From the NCBI GenBank assembly GCA_947503575.1, contig CANNDZ010000001.1:434001-498000 (forward strand): a stretch of DNA of 64,000 bases, read 5' to 3'. Shown piece by piece: positions 1 to 8,525 of the stretch. Source of the stretch: an uncultured Kordiimonas sp. (GTDB lineage: Bacteria > Pseudomonadota > Alphaproteobacteria > Sphingomonadales > Kordiimonadaceae). Both the position numbers and the translations under genes were made by a program. How positions within the stretch are numbered: position 1 is the stretch's first letter; each line of letters opens with the position of its first letter. The notes beneath the pieces were generated by a model. The model was not told where the DNA came from. It saw only the letters and a program-made list of their open reading frames with translations, and ran no database searches.

Positions 1-829
1 GGAAATACGCAAGTTCCATGATGAATGTGGCCCGGTTCTCTTTATCGCCCATCATCTGAACCAATACTTGCTCATGCATTAGAAATTCTGCGATCAACTG
101 ATCCAGAATATCCATCACCCACCGTGGTCGGTTGGCCGTCAGGAATATGATGATGCGGCCCAGCTTGTCGCTCAGTGTTACGGCGGGCCGCAGATAATCG
201 ACAATCGAACACGTCAGCAGAAAGCGTTTGTTTGGTTTCTTTTCCAGGTCAGCAATCAGCGGTGCCAGCCGACCAGTTTCAAGTGATGGGATACTGTCTT
301 TGGTCGACTTCATAATGTCGATCGACAGGTCAATAACCTTATAGATTTTGCGCATCCGCTCTTGAATGGATCCTTCTTCTGATTCGAAGGCAACAGCTGT
401 GCGTTGTACCGCGTTCTGCAGGCGTGTCCCTGCGTTATACAGGCGGTAATAGTGATCAAGAGAATGCAATAGCTCGGTCGGTGTTATGCGCCATTCTGTA
501 AGACTGGCGTGCATCAAATCCCAAATCGACCGGCGGCCATCCGGGCCATACAGGTCATCGGGCGTCAGGCAAGGCGATATGGTACCAGTTTCGTCATACT
601 TGGATTTTTTGCGATTGCTGCCCCGGGCATAAATTTCGACAGAGGTGATCTCGTTTTCTGACTTGTCAAAGCTTTCTTTGAGAACCCGCACACCGGTATA
701 TTGCCGGGTCTTCCACAAGTTTTCCGCGTGCGCGGTTGCTGCTTCGCGGTCTTTCTTGACATCAAGAATGGTCCAGCCGCTTCCGCGACGACCCAAAATC
801 TCATAATGAATATTTACACCGTATGCCAA
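1..829 (-). CDS. Conserved hypothetical protein, 3' end cut by window edge
   Basis: An uninterrupted minus-strand frame runs off the left edge, so the C-terminus is missing and about 276 residues are visible. I do not recognise a family. The N-terminus reads MAYGVNIHYEIL if translation begins at TTG 829. An in-frame ATG at 862 with an AGGTGA ribosome-binding site six bases upstream would add 11 residues and is a real alternative. The visible part is mixed alpha/beta at first, then charged and apparently helical, with no signal peptide, membrane segment or obvious catalytic motif. It is probably cytoplasmic. It is divergent from the MFS gene, and the two upstream regions overlap. Function is not inferred. 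Confidence 0.7.
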   Translation of the reverse strand, partial: MAYGVNIHYEILGRRGSGWTILDVKKDREAATAHAENLWKTRQYTGVRVLKESFDKSENEITSVEIYARGSNRKKSKYDETGTISPCLTPDDLYGPDGRRSIWDLMHASLTEWRITPTELLHSLDHYYRLYNAGTRLQNAVQRTAVAFESEEGSIQERMRKIYKVIDLSIDIMKSTKDSIPSLETGRLAPLIADLEKKPNKRFLLTCSIVDYLRPAVTLSDKLGRIIIFLTANRPRWVMDILDQLIAEFLMHEQVLVQMMGDKENRATFIMELAYF

Positions 830-978
830 AAGGACCCCCGTCGGCAGCACACACAAACCCATGCCATCACCTAAAGGCGACGACACTCTTTTATGCTTTT
901 CCATCAAAAGCGTTAAGAAACGGTGTTTTTTTAGTAAAATTCAGCCTAAGCATGGCCACTTGGTCACAAGAGGGTTCG

Positions 979-2214
979 ATGGGCTTTATCGCACGCAACA
1001 GCCGCTTTTTGGGATTTGGTGTTTTGCTCGCCTTTTTGTCGAGCTTCGGCCAAACCTATTTTATTGGTGTTTACAGGCCCCCGATCGCGCAAGAGTTTGA
1101 CCTTAGCAACAGTGATTTTGGCTTATATTATCTGCTGATCACAATCGTCAGTGCTGTTGGCCTCAACCGATTGGGGCATATCATTGATCGGGTGTCTCTG
1201 GTGCCTTACACGCTGGCTTTGCTGGCGGCCACTGCACTTGCGTGTGTTGCGGTTGGCTTGTCTTATGTCTTTCCGGCAGTTGTTTTGGCGCTCATGGCGG
1301 TGCGTCTGATGGGGCAAGGTATGCTTACTCACGCCGCAATGACCAGCATGTCGCGGTATTACGATAATAACAGAGGCTTGGCTGTTGCTATCGCGGGGCT
1401 TGGGTTTCCGCTGGGGCAGGCGGTATTGCCACCGCTCGCGGTTTTTCTCATGGAAGGCCATGCGTGGCGAACAGGTTGGTTGCTGTTTGCAGGTGCGCTT
1501 CTTGTGGTGGCTGTGCCGCTCGTTATCTGGCTTCTTGCGGGCCATGAAAACCGCCATGCAACCTGGCTCCATCAGCAACAGATGGACGATAATGCCAGCA
1601 AGGGCGGGGATTTTGTGCACCACCGCCGCCGCGATGTCCTGCGCGACCGGCGTTTTTACCTGATGTTGCCCGCGCTTATTGCTGGACCCTTCTGGATTAC
1701 AGCGGCTTTCTTTTTTGCGGCTGAATTTGGGGTGCATGCTGGCATGGGTCTTTCTGCCTACACCCAATATTATGGATTTTACGCCGCAGGGTCTGTGGCG
1801 GCGCCGTTTTTGGGCGGTTTGTTGGTCGACCGTTTTGGCGGGCGGCACCTTATGCCATTGTATCCGCCGCTGTTTGGTGCGTCGTTGTTGGTTATTATGC
1901 TGTTTCCGGGGGCAGTCGGTGTCGTTGCTTTTATGGCGATCATGGGGCTCGGTGCGGGTATTACGTTGCCCATCAACAATGCGGTCTGGGCCGAACTTTA
2001 TGGCACACGATATTTGGGGGAAATAAAGTCACTTGCCACGTCGCTTGTGGTGGTGTCCACGGCGCTGGCACCATTTTTGGTTGGTGTGACGCTTGATATC
2101 GATATCTCGCTACCAACTATCATGCTGTATGGGGCGGTCTATTGTTTCCTTGCCACCATTCTTGTTGTGCCTGTGGCGCTTCAGTCAGACAGCGCGCCGG
2201 TTTCCCGTAAATAA
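979..2214 (+). CDS. MFS transporter
   Basis: A 411-residue, strongly hydrophobic protein with the spacing of a 12-helix major facilitator. Two six-helix halves are joined by a charged loop (His/Arg-rich, roughly residues 195-215). The loop after helix 2 has the MFS-like pattern GHIIDRVS, and the second half repeats it as GGLLVDRFGGR. The frame extends upstream to 823, but ATG 979 is chosen because AGAGGG lies just before it and the hydrophobic core begins at once; the extension would run into the divergent neighbour. The substrate cannot be told; the layout resembles small-anion or monocarboxylate permeases. The last 34 bases overlap the convergent SDR gene. Confidence 0.85.
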   Translation: MGFIARNSRFLGFGVLLAFLSSFGQTYFIGVYRPPIAQEFDLSNSDFGLYYLLITIVSAVGLNRLGHIIDRVSLVPYTLALLAATALACVAVGLSYVFPAVVLALMAVRLMGQGMLTHAAMTSMSRYYDNNRGLAVAIAGLGFPLGQAVLPPLAVFLMEGHAWRTGWLLFAGALLVVAVPLVIWLLAGHENRHATWLHQQQMDDNASKGGDFVHHRRRDVLRDRRFYLMLPALIAGPFWITAAFFFAAEFGVHAGMGLSAYTQYYGFYAAGSVAAPFLGGLLVDRFGGRHLMPLYPPLFGASLLVIMLFPGAVGVVAFMAIMGLGAGITLPINNAVWAELYGTRYLGEIKSLATSLVVVSTALAPFLVGVTLDIDISLPTIMLYGAVYCFLATILVVPVALQSDSAPVSRK

Positions 2215-3164
2215 GCTATGGCCTCATCCACAGATTGTTCCAGCGGTACGTCTCTGTATCCCAGTTCTCGTATCGCTTTGTCATAGTTAACGGTGTAGCT
2301 TTGGCAGGCGAAATACGCTTCCTCCCGCGTTATCTGCGGTCGGTTGCCGGTGATTTTGGAGGTTGTCTCCATCACCGCCGCCAGCAACTTCAAGATCCAG
2401 CGGGAAATCGGTTTTTTGGGCTTTGGCCTGCCAAGTTTTGCTGCTGCCAGGCTCAGGAAATCATGAAACGTGGCATAAGGCCCGCCCAAAATGTAGTTTT
2501 CACCGGCTTTGCCTTTTTTGTAGGCCGCCAGAACTCCCTCGGCCACCGCACGTCCGTTAGCAAAATTGCCATTTCCGGGAGGGACGGCAGGTAGCGTGCC
2601 ATCCGCCACCATTTTGATCATGCGGACCCAATTTTGGTCATCATAACGCCCGACAACATCGGTTGGGTTGACAATCACAGCATCCAGGCCGCGATCAAAG
2701 GCTTCTTTCACTTTCCGTTCGGCGTAGGCTTTGGTGTTTATGTAGCTAACCCAGCTTGTTGCGCCAAGGCGGGGTGTTTCATCGCTGATAGTGCCTTCGT
2801 GCTCGCCGTAGGCAACAATGGAGGAGACATGCACCATGCGTTTTGCGTCCCGGTCAACAATTGCCTGCAACAGGGCGGCCGTGCCGATTACGTTTGTCTG
2901 ATACTGCCTGTCATTGTCTTTTGACCATGTACCAACATCAGCCGCAACATGGAAAACGCAGTCGACGCCGTCTGGCAAAGCATCCTTTACAGACAGTGGT
3001 TCGGTCAGGTCGGCCCGGCGAATATCAATATCATCACCAAGCAGCTTTTTTGCTTTTTCCGGGTTGCGTACGGCGGCAACAATTGTCCAACCATCTTCGC
3101 GCAGAACATCAATAAGGTGCCTGCCGATAAACCCTGTAGCGCCGGTGACAAACGCTAGTGGCAT
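2181..3164 (-). CDS. NAD-dependent epimerase/dehydratase (extended SDR)
   Basis: A 327-residue cytoplasmic oxidoreductase of the extended short-chain dehydrogenase family. The N-terminus carries the nucleotide-binding motif TGATGFIG. Further on are the FHVAA segment, the catalytic Ser stretch HVSSIVAYG and a Tyr-x3-Lys pair (YINTK), followed by NPTDVVG. Together these resemble dihydroflavonol-reductase or 3-beta-HSD-like members. The start is ATG 3164, preceded by GGAGG six bases away; an earlier in-frame ATG lacks such a site. The gene converges on the MFS gene and overlaps it slightly. The substrate is unknown. Sugar-nucleotide or isoprenoid-linked substrates are both possible for this family. 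Confidence 0.85.
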   Translation of the reverse strand: MPLAFVTGATGFIGRHLIDVLREDGWTIVAAVRNPEKAKKLLGDDIDIRRADLTEPLSVKDALPDGVDCVFHVAADVGTWSKDNDRQYQTNVIGTAALLQAIVDRDAKRMVHVSSIVAYGEHEGTISDETPRLGATSWVSYINTKAYAERKVKEAFDRGLDAVIVNPTDVVGRYDDQNWVRMIKMVADGTLPAVPPGNGNFANGRAVAEGVLAAYKKGKAGENYILGGPYATFHDFLSLAAAKLGRPKPKKPISRWILKLLAAVMETTSKITGNRPQITREEAYFACQSYTVNYDKAIRELGYRDVPLEQSVDEAIAYLRETGALSD

Positions 3165-3263
3165 AGTGTTCCTCCACTCTTTTCCCTTGTCAGACAAAGG
3201 CTATACCGTTAGATGACGGGCCAATCAATTGGGGTCGCGAAAATTACTGGATGGATTAATAGT

Positions 3264-4250
3264 ATGAGCAGGCACACTCCTAAACAAGTCAAGACGTTGA
3301 TGGCGGCCTTTGTTGTTGCCACAGGTCTTGCAGCCACGCCTGTGCTGGCAGATGCGCCGGCGGGCTTGGAAGATATGCTTAAAACGGCTGTTGCGACCGG
3401 CGATGAAGCTGCGTTTGACAAGCTGGTGGAAATGGCCCTGGAAACATGGCCTGCCAGTCGGTTGGAAATTTTACAAGCCGCAGGTGACATTCAGCGTGAA
3501 TGGGTGTCCAAGCCTATGCTGGCTGAGGTTAGGAAAGCGGAATTGGCAGAAGCTGAAGCGGAACGCAAGTCCCGCGCCCGCGGTATCATCTATTTCCTTG
3601 ACCCAACGCTATGGAATACAACCGCGCAGTTTGGCGCAGCGACCAGTACAGGTGATACGGATGAACAGTCTGTTGCCCTGGGTATTGCCATGAGCCGCGA
3701 TTTTGGCGAAAAGTGGGAACATGATTTCAATCTGGACTTTGACTTTGCCAGAAGCCAGGGCGCAACAACACGCCGCCGTATTCTGACCCGGTTTAACACG
3801 ACGTACAAAGCATGGGACAAAATGTTTTTGTCCAACTATTTTGAAGCAGACTTCAACCGCTTTTCCGGCTTTGACTACCGCATTCTTGATAGCATCGCTC
3901 TTGGGACACGGTTGATTGATAACGCACGCCACAAACTGCGCATCGAAGGGGGCCCTGGTGTGCGGTTCAACGCATTTGAAAACTCAGATGAAACAGAAAC
4001 GGAGTTTCTTGGCCGCGTGTCATCCACATATGAATTGAAGCTGATGGACAATATCGACTTCAAAGATCAGGCATCAATGATTTTTGGTACGGGCTCTATG
4101 ACGTTTGACAACCGCGCCAGCGTTGGCGCGCAGATCAATTCTGCCTTGTCAGCACGTTTGGCGTTTCAGGTGCAGTATGACTCTGATGCTCCTATTGGTG
4201 CAGCAGCATGGGATACGCTGACCCGCGCAACCCTGGTCTATAAGTTCTAG
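3264..4250 (+). CDS. DUF481-family (YdiY-like) outer-membrane protein
   Basis: A 328-residue secreted protein. Residues 1-30 form a signal peptide ending near VLADA. About 80 residues of charged, helical sequence follow, then a C-terminal region of alternating beta strands (LWNTTAQFGAATSTGDTD, later FDFARSQGATTRRR) ending in an aromatic residue (LVYKF), as outer-membrane barrels do. The pattern matches the DUF481 family, described as salt-induced outer-membrane proteins in other bacteria. The helical insert between signal peptide and barrel is unusual and may face the periplasm. ATG 3264 is preferred over the upstream frame start because it gives a clean signal peptide. The gene stops three bases from the convergent yjbQ stop. 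Confidence 0.75.
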   Translation: MSRHTPKQVKTLMAAFVVATGLAATPVLADAPAGLEDMLKTAVATGDEAAFDKLVEMALETWPASRLEILQAAGDIQREWVSKPMLAEVRKAELAEAEAERKSRARGIIYFLDPTLWNTTAQFGAATSTGDTDEQSVALGIAMSRDFGEKWEHDFNLDFDFARSQGATTRRRILTRFNTTYKAWDKMFLSNYFEADFNRFSGFDYRILDSIALGTRLIDNARHKLRIEGGPGVRFNAFENSDETETEFLGRVSSTYELKLMDNIDFKDQASMIFGTGSMTFDNRASVGAQINSALSARLAFQVQYDSDAPIGAAAWDTLTRATLVYKF

Positions 4251-4253
4251 CGA

Positions 4254-4694
4254 TCATTCCCCCAACAGATGGCAGGCGATGCGGCGTATGTGGCCGCGTT
4301 GCCCGAAATGTGCACCATATCTGTGCTCCAACAGATAGATACCTTGCCAAGTGCCCAGCCGTAATGCGCCGTCCAGCACGGGGATGGCCAGCGTGGTGCT
4401 GGTCAGGGCTGATTTGATGTGGGCGGGCATGTCGTCCGGCCCCTCTGCATTGTGGCGGTATAGCTGTCCGTCCTCTGGGGCAAGGCGCGCCAGCGCATCA
4501 AGAAGGTCTTTGTGCACGTCCGGGTCGGCATTTTCCTGAATGGTCAGCGACGCTGAAGTATGTTGCACTAACAAGTTAACCAAGCCTGTATGAATAGCAC
4601 ATTGGCGCACAAAGCCCGCAACATCGGCTGTAAACTCATATGCGCCGCTGTTTGCCGTTGCCACCTCAAAGGTTGTTTCAAACTGGCGTAGCAC
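4254..4694 (-). CDS. yjbQ: YjbQ/UPF0047 family protein
   Basis: A 146-residue cytoplasmic protein matching UPF0047 across its full length. Features include LLVQHTSASLTIQENADPDV in the first half, DMPAHIKSALT in the middle, and LGTWQGIYLLEHR near the end. The family has been reported to have weak thiamine-phosphate-synthase activity, but its physiological role is unsettled. It starts at GTG 4694 just after AAGGG and follows the Hsp20 stop by five bases, so the two genes are almost certainly co-transcribed. All conserved His and Asp positions I would expect are present. Confidence 0.85.
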   Translation of the reverse strand: MLRQFETTFEVATANSGAYEFTADVAGFVRQCAIHTGLVNLLVQHTSASLTIQENADPDVHKDLLDALARLAPEDGQLYRHNAEGPDDMPAHIKSALTSTTLAIPVLDGALRLGTWQGIYLLEHRYGAHFGQRGHIRRIACHLLGE

Positions 4695-4699
4695 GACCC

Positions 4700-5110
4700 T
4701 TACCCGCGAATAGGTATGGTTTTTATGGCCTGCTCAGGTTCTGGCCGGTGCAGGTCAATGTGCAACAGGCCGTTCTCCATAAAAGCATCTGTTACCTCCA
4801 TACCATCTGCCAGGACAAATTTGCGCACAAACTGGCGTGCTGCGATGCCTCGATGCAAAAAGTCCTTGCTGCCGGTATCATCATTTTGCTTGCCGCGAAT
4901 GATCAACTGATTGGCTTCCAAGGAAATCGCGACGTCATCGCGGGTGAACCCCGCCACAGCAAGTGAGATACGGATATCTTCATCACCCATATGTTCAATA
5001 TTGTAGGGTGGATAGCCTTCGCCGGCATTTTTGGCAACGCTATCCAGGATGTCTTCCAGTTGGTCGAAACCAAGCAAAAATGGGCTGTTAAAAACCGACA
5101 TACGGGTCAT
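4700..5110 (-). CDS. Small heat-shock protein, Hsp20/IbpA family
   Basis: A 136-residue alpha-crystallin-domain chaperone that would bind unfolding proteins in the cytoplasm and hand them to DnaK/ClpB. The N-terminus has the alphaproteobacterial IbpA-type opening (FNSPFLLGFDQLEDILD) and YPPYNIE. The crystallin domain spans roughly residues 35-125 and ends with NGLLHIDLHR, followed by the C-terminal I-x-I anchor (IPIRG). The start is supported by a strong AGGAGGTG. Upstream, the minus strand contains CTTGAAG near 5240, like a sigma-32 -35 element, but I could not find a convincing -10, so heat control is expected but not shown. Confidence 0.9.
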   Translation of the reverse strand: MTRMSVFNSPFLLGFDQLEDILDSVAKNAGEGYPPYNIEHMGDEDIRISLAVAGFTRDDVAISLEANQLIIRGKQNDDTGSKDFLHRGIAARQFVRKFVLADGMEVTDAFMENGLLHIDLHRPEPEQAIKTIPIRG

Positions 5111-5274
5111 GGGCGCACCTCCTGTTGAGCATGAGCAACCTTCAGGCCTGTCTTGGTCCGGCCTATTTGAACCAGTATCACCAGCCCCTCACAGGGCACC
5201 AGCGACGCTAAGTCCCAGTGTGCGCGCTCCATTCGGTGTCTTCAAGTGGTTTTATAGAAAAGCATGCGCCTTTG

Positions 5275-6612
5275 TCAGCGGCTGGCGTCGGTGTCCGTCT
5301 GTGCTGCTGCCACCGAGGAGGTGTCAACAGGATCGGGCAGCTTGCCCTCAGTGGTTTCCGGCGGACGAATCCAGCAGCGTGTGCCACGCGCTTTCAACTC
5401 ATCACACATGGTGCGAGCTTCCGCCAGCGTTTTCAACGGGCCTGCATTCAAGCGATAATAGAAACCAGAAGGTCCGTCTTCGCGTGTGCCAAAGTCCATT
5501 TCTGATCGGCGCGGGGGAATGTCTGAAAGGATATCAATATTGCGCTCATATAGGATGTCCCATCCGCGCATTAGCCTTTCAATCGAACGGTAAGCACCGA
5601 TTTGCAAGGCCCACCCTTCGGGTTCCAGTAGGGGGGGTATATCGCCCTTTTTATAGTCGGCTGGCACAACTTCTTGCTGGACGGGTTCAGGCGTGGGTGC
5701 TTTGGCAATTAGTTTCGGCTCCGAAACAAATCGTTGTGCTGCCAGCTTTCTGTCCTCTGTGTTTTCCAGCGTCAGGTTTGCTGTGTTCTGCCGCGACCAG
5801 GCGGGGTCAATGGTGCCGGTCACCAAAGCCTGCATACGCTCTGACATCTCCAGGCTTTCAAGCGAACGGTAAAAAGTGAAGGTGGCGTCTACACTGGCGG
5901 CATCCAGATCTAGCCGCGCGACCTGATACGCTTTGTCTTCCCGGCCGGCCAGCAAATAGGCCATAGCCAGGTTTTGGCGATCGCGGGCTTCGGCCCGACC
6001 GCTTGACAACAACGGCTCCAGAATATCAATGGCTGCATCTGGCGCACCACTTGCCGCGAGCACCAAAGCCTTGTTGGACAGACTGGATGAATCGCTGGCA
6101 CCATCAAGCTCTTTTAGGGCCTGCATGGTATGTCCGGTGGCTGCAAGCGCAATGGCCTTGCCGGACCGGGGGCGCGGGTCGCTGGGCAACAAGGCGGTGG
6201 CTCTTGAAAATCCGCTCAGGGCCGCTTCAAATTCACCAAGCGCCAGCGCCGCCTTGCCATAGCTGTAGTAAACCATACCTGGTAGTGGAGTGGATTGGTC
6301 TCTCACCAGCGCTTGCAACATGCTAAACGCGTTTTCCAGGTTACCCATGGACATTTGGCTCTCAGCAAGGCCGGTTATCGCCTGCGGAGATCGTGTGGTT
6401 GCTGCCAGATGCCGAAAAAGCGGGATTGCCCCTTCATGGTCGCCCTTTGCTGCCATGTCGGTCGCCAGGGTATATAGATTGCTGTTGCCGCCTGCTGCCG
6501 CGCTTTTCGCGACCGCAACGTCGGACGCCGTTCCCGTACTGTAAGCGCATGCCGCCAGCGTCAGTGCGCAGGCACTTGTCATCATCGGTTTTAATACACG
6601 TAAAATTGCCAT
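5275..6612 (-). CDS. TPR lipoprotein with C-terminal SPOR-like domain
   Basis: A 445-residue lipoprotein. The signal peptide ends in a lipobox (LAAC, Cys at about residue 22). Residues 45-270 are helical repeats of TPR type. A linker near residues 300-340 leads to a SPOR-like domain opening with WALQIGAYRS, passing GFYYRLNAGPL and closing with MCDELKARGTRCWIRPP. SPOR domains bind denuded peptidoglycan at division sites. Proteins of this layout are often annotated as TadD-like, but no Flp pilus genes are nearby. The C-terminal block, including its Cys pair, is shared with the divergently transcribed Sel1 protein at 6815. Function inferred: envelope or cell-wall role. Confidence 0.75.
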   Translation of the reverse strand: MAILRVLKPMMTSACALTLAACAYSTGTASDVAVAKSAAAGGNSNLYTLATDMAAKGDHEGAIPLFRHLAATTRSPQAITGLAESQMSMGNLENAFSMLQALVRDQSTPLPGMVYYSYGKAALALGEFEAALSGFSRATALLPSDPRPRSGKAIALAATGHTMQALKELDGASDSSSLSNKALVLAASGAPDAAIDILEPLLSSGRAEARDRQNLAMAYLLAGREDKAYQVARLDLDAASVDATFTFYRSLESLEMSERMQALVTGTIDPAWSRQNTANLTLENTEDRKLAAQRFVSEPKLIAKAPTPEPVQQEVVPADYKKGDIPPLLEPEGWALQIGAYRSIERLMRGWDILYERNIDILSDIPPRRSEMDFGTREDGPSGFYYRLNAGPLKTLAEARTMCDELKARGTRCWIRPPETTEGKLPDPVDTSSVAAAQTDTDASR

Positions 6613-6644
6613 TTTTTTGCCTGAGTGGTTTGTTCTATTTAGGG

Positions 6645-6670
6645 TCGAAACGGTCTGCCAACCGTTTCGA
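6645..6670. promoter_or_regulatory. Perfect 26-base palindrome between divergent SPOR-domain genes
   Basis: Arms TCGAAACGGT (6645-6654) and ACCGTTTCGA (6661-6670) are exact reverse complements separated by CTGCCA. The element lies 33 bases before the start of the leftward TPR gene and about 145 before the rightward Sel1 gene. No T-run follows on either strand, so a terminator is unlikely. It may be an operator for both genes or a 5' UTR hairpin for the leftward one. Confidence 0.6.
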
Positions 6671-6814
6671 TCCTGAGTTCATTTGCCTAATATCTTTGAC
6701 AAGGTTAGTCTCTCAGGCGTGAAATAACGTTTAAGGAAACGGAGCGCTTTTAGCTGTGTTTGAGTCAATTTTTAGCAATTGCGGTGGCCTTTTTTGACCA
6801 AGTTGAGACTTTTT

Positions 6815-7789
6815 ATGCGTGTTTTCGGTAAATATTGCGCCGTTTTTGGCCTGGCAATAGGCCTGCACGCGTTTGTGTCCGCTTCTTTGCAGGCACAGGA
6901 TGCATCTAGCGATGCTGACCAGCAATCTGTTGAGGATGCCCTAAACGCCATTCGTGATGGTGACATTAAAACTGGCCGCGCGATCCTGCAGCACCTTTCA
7001 GAACAGGCAAACGGTGAAGCCTTCTATCACCTGGCAGAAATGTCTCGGCTTGGCATTGGCGGTGAACAGTCGATGTCGATAGCGGTGATGTATTACCGCC
7101 TTGCCGCGAAGCTCGGTAACCCAAAAGCCGCAATGAAACTGGCTAATATCCTGTATTTTGAAGGCGAAAAAACCCCTGCCGACATAGCGGAAGCCTTCGC
7201 CACATGGCAGACATACGCTTTGCGTGGGAACCCGGAAGCAGCGTATTTGCTGGGTTTGATATATTGGAACGGTGAAAATGGACGAGCGCCCGACCCGGTG
7301 CGCGGCTACGGGTTGGTGTGGCGCGCTGCGCAAGCGGGGTATGAACTGGCGATCCCAGCAGAATTGGAGATGCGGAGCCTACTACCGGGAGAGGCGCGAA
7401 CAGCAGGTCAATCCTACGGTCAACAGCTTGAATCTCTGGGCTTTTCGGATGACCACATGAACATTGAGATGTTGGTGGAAGGCTGGAAGCCGGACGAGAA
7501 GGACGAAGACGAAAAGCCCGCTGAAAAACCGGAAGACTGGTCAACTGTTTGGCATCTGGAAGTTGGCTTTGCCATGCGGGAAGCTGATGCTGTTGCCATG
7601 CTTGAACGCATTCAAACAGAACATGCTAATATCATCGAGGGTTTGCATAGTGAAATGGTGCAGTCTGCAAACCGCACCGGTCGCTACAAGCTGGTTTTTG
7701 GACCGATGGGTGGCATGCACCCCGCAGTGCGGCTGTGCGTAGACCTGAAGCGCGCAGGCTTTGACTGTTTTGCAAGGCCGCCCGGTTAG
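6815..7789 (+). CDS. Secreted Sel1-repeat protein with C-terminal SPOR-like domain
   Basis: A 324-residue exported protein. The signal peptide ends around ASLQAQ, and there is no lipobox. Roughly residues 35-200 contain Sel1-type repeats, for example AMKLANILYFEG, AAYLLGLIYWNGENG and YGLVWRAAQAGY. An acidic, Lys-rich linker (DEKDEDEKPAEKPED) leads to a C-terminal SPOR-like domain ending in LCVDLKRAGFDCFARPP. That ending has the same Cys-x2-Leu-Lys-x2-Gly-x2-Cys-x2-Arg-Pro-Pro pattern as the divergent lipoprotein at 5275-6612. ATG 6815 gives the best signal peptide; a TTG 36 bases upstream is possible. A periplasmic, peptidoglycan-associated role is inferred. Confidence 0.75.
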   Translation: MRVFGKYCAVFGLAIGLHAFVSASLQAQDASSDADQQSVEDALNAIRDGDIKTGRAILQHLSEQANGEAFYHLAEMSRLGIGGEQSMSIAVMYYRLAAKLGNPKAAMKLANILYFEGEKTPADIAEAFATWQTYALRGNPEAAYLLGLIYWNGENGRAPDPVRGYGLVWRAAQAGYELAIPAELEMRSLLPGEARTAGQSYGQQLESLGFSDDHMNIEMLVEGWKPDEKDEDEKPAEKPEDWSTVWHLEVGFAMREADAVAMLERIQTEHANIIEGLHSEMVQSANRTGRYKLVFGPMGGMHPAVRLCVDLKRAGFDCFARPPG

Positions 7790-8045
7790 CGACTGTCAGG
7801 ATATAAAGATCGGTTTTGCTGCCACGCTTTCCGCTCTAATCCTTGTTTGCCTGCTTTCCCGCTTCCCCCTTTCCCTACTTCCGCGGGCCCCTTAATGACA
7901 TGCGCGGGAGCTAACCGAGCTTTTCAGCCCCCGCGCAAACGAAGCTGCGCTAAAATGTCTTGGCCCGCAAGGGCCACCGTCATCAAGCGCAACATCGCCC
8001 CAGACTGATGGAGATCAGTATGGATGTGTCTTTACACTGGCAGCA

Positions 8046-8453
8046 TTATCGCCGTCCGCAGACGCACTCGCCGCTTGCAACCATCTTTTCCAGATAGTCT
8101 GTTACCGCTTGTTCCAGCAGCTTTTGCTGGCTAACACCTTCCCGGGCAGCCAGTATTCTCAGATCGCGGTCCGCCACACTGCCCAGCCGCAGGTGCTTTT
8201 TGTGGGGTTTTTTTGTTGCACTATACCGGTTCGAGGACGCGCCTGCGGTTTTGGGTTGCAGGGCGGTAACTGCTGACAGCCCGCGCGTTGTGCTGGGCGT
8301 GCCCGATGGGCTTTGGTTATTTGGCACACCCTGGGTATTTACCGTGCTGTGTGCGTTCGGCGTGGTCGGGTTGCTGGGTGCCGGAATATTGGGGGTCGGA
8401 TGGGCCGTTCCCTTGCGGGCCAACAGGGATGCATTCAGGGAAGCCATGGTCAT
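8046..8453 (-). CDS. Small RHH-like protein paired with ParA
   Basis: A 135-residue protein. The first ~80 residues are low-complexity (Pro, Thr, Ser, Asn) and probably disordered. A basic patch (KKPHKKHLRLGS) is followed by a short domain (VADRDLRILAAREGVSQQKLLEQAVTDYL split over two helices) that looks like a ribbon-helix-helix DNA-binding or dimerisation unit. AGGAGA lies upstream of ATG 8453. It follows the ParA gene by 72 bases on the same strand, as small centromere-binding partners follow ParA genes on plasmids. No ParB gene is present. The RHH assignment is by pattern only. Confidence 0.6.
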   Translation of the reverse strand: MTMASLNASLLARKGTAHPTPNIPAPSNPTTPNAHSTVNTQGVPNNQSPSGTPSTTRGLSAVTALQPKTAGASSNRYSATKKPHKKHLRLGSVADRDLRILAAREGVSQQKLLEQAVTDYLEKMVASGECVCGRR

Positions 8454-8525
8454 GGTCGTCTCCTATCAAATAAAGGCATATAGGGATGAGCTCTGGGTCT
8501 CACCCATAATGATTTGTTTGCCAGG

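Noticed and set aside
1123-1848. 241-codon minus-strand frame inside the MFS gene
   Set aside because: Shadow of the transporter; its composition is that of antisense of membrane helices, with no motif or ribosome-binding site.
5230-5250. Sigma-32 promoter before hsp20
   Set aside because: A -35-like CTTGAAG is present on the minus strand, but no acceptable -10 at the right distance.
5031-5879. 282-codon plus-strand frame across the Hsp20 upstream gap and TPR lipoprotein
   Set aside because: Runs antisense through a well-supported lipoprotein and Hsp20 start; no recognisable domain.
7955-7980. TGGCCC-GCAA-GGGCCA stem as a structured RNA
   Set aside because: A single six-pair GNRA stem in a GC-rich gap without surrounding conserved structure is too weak to call.
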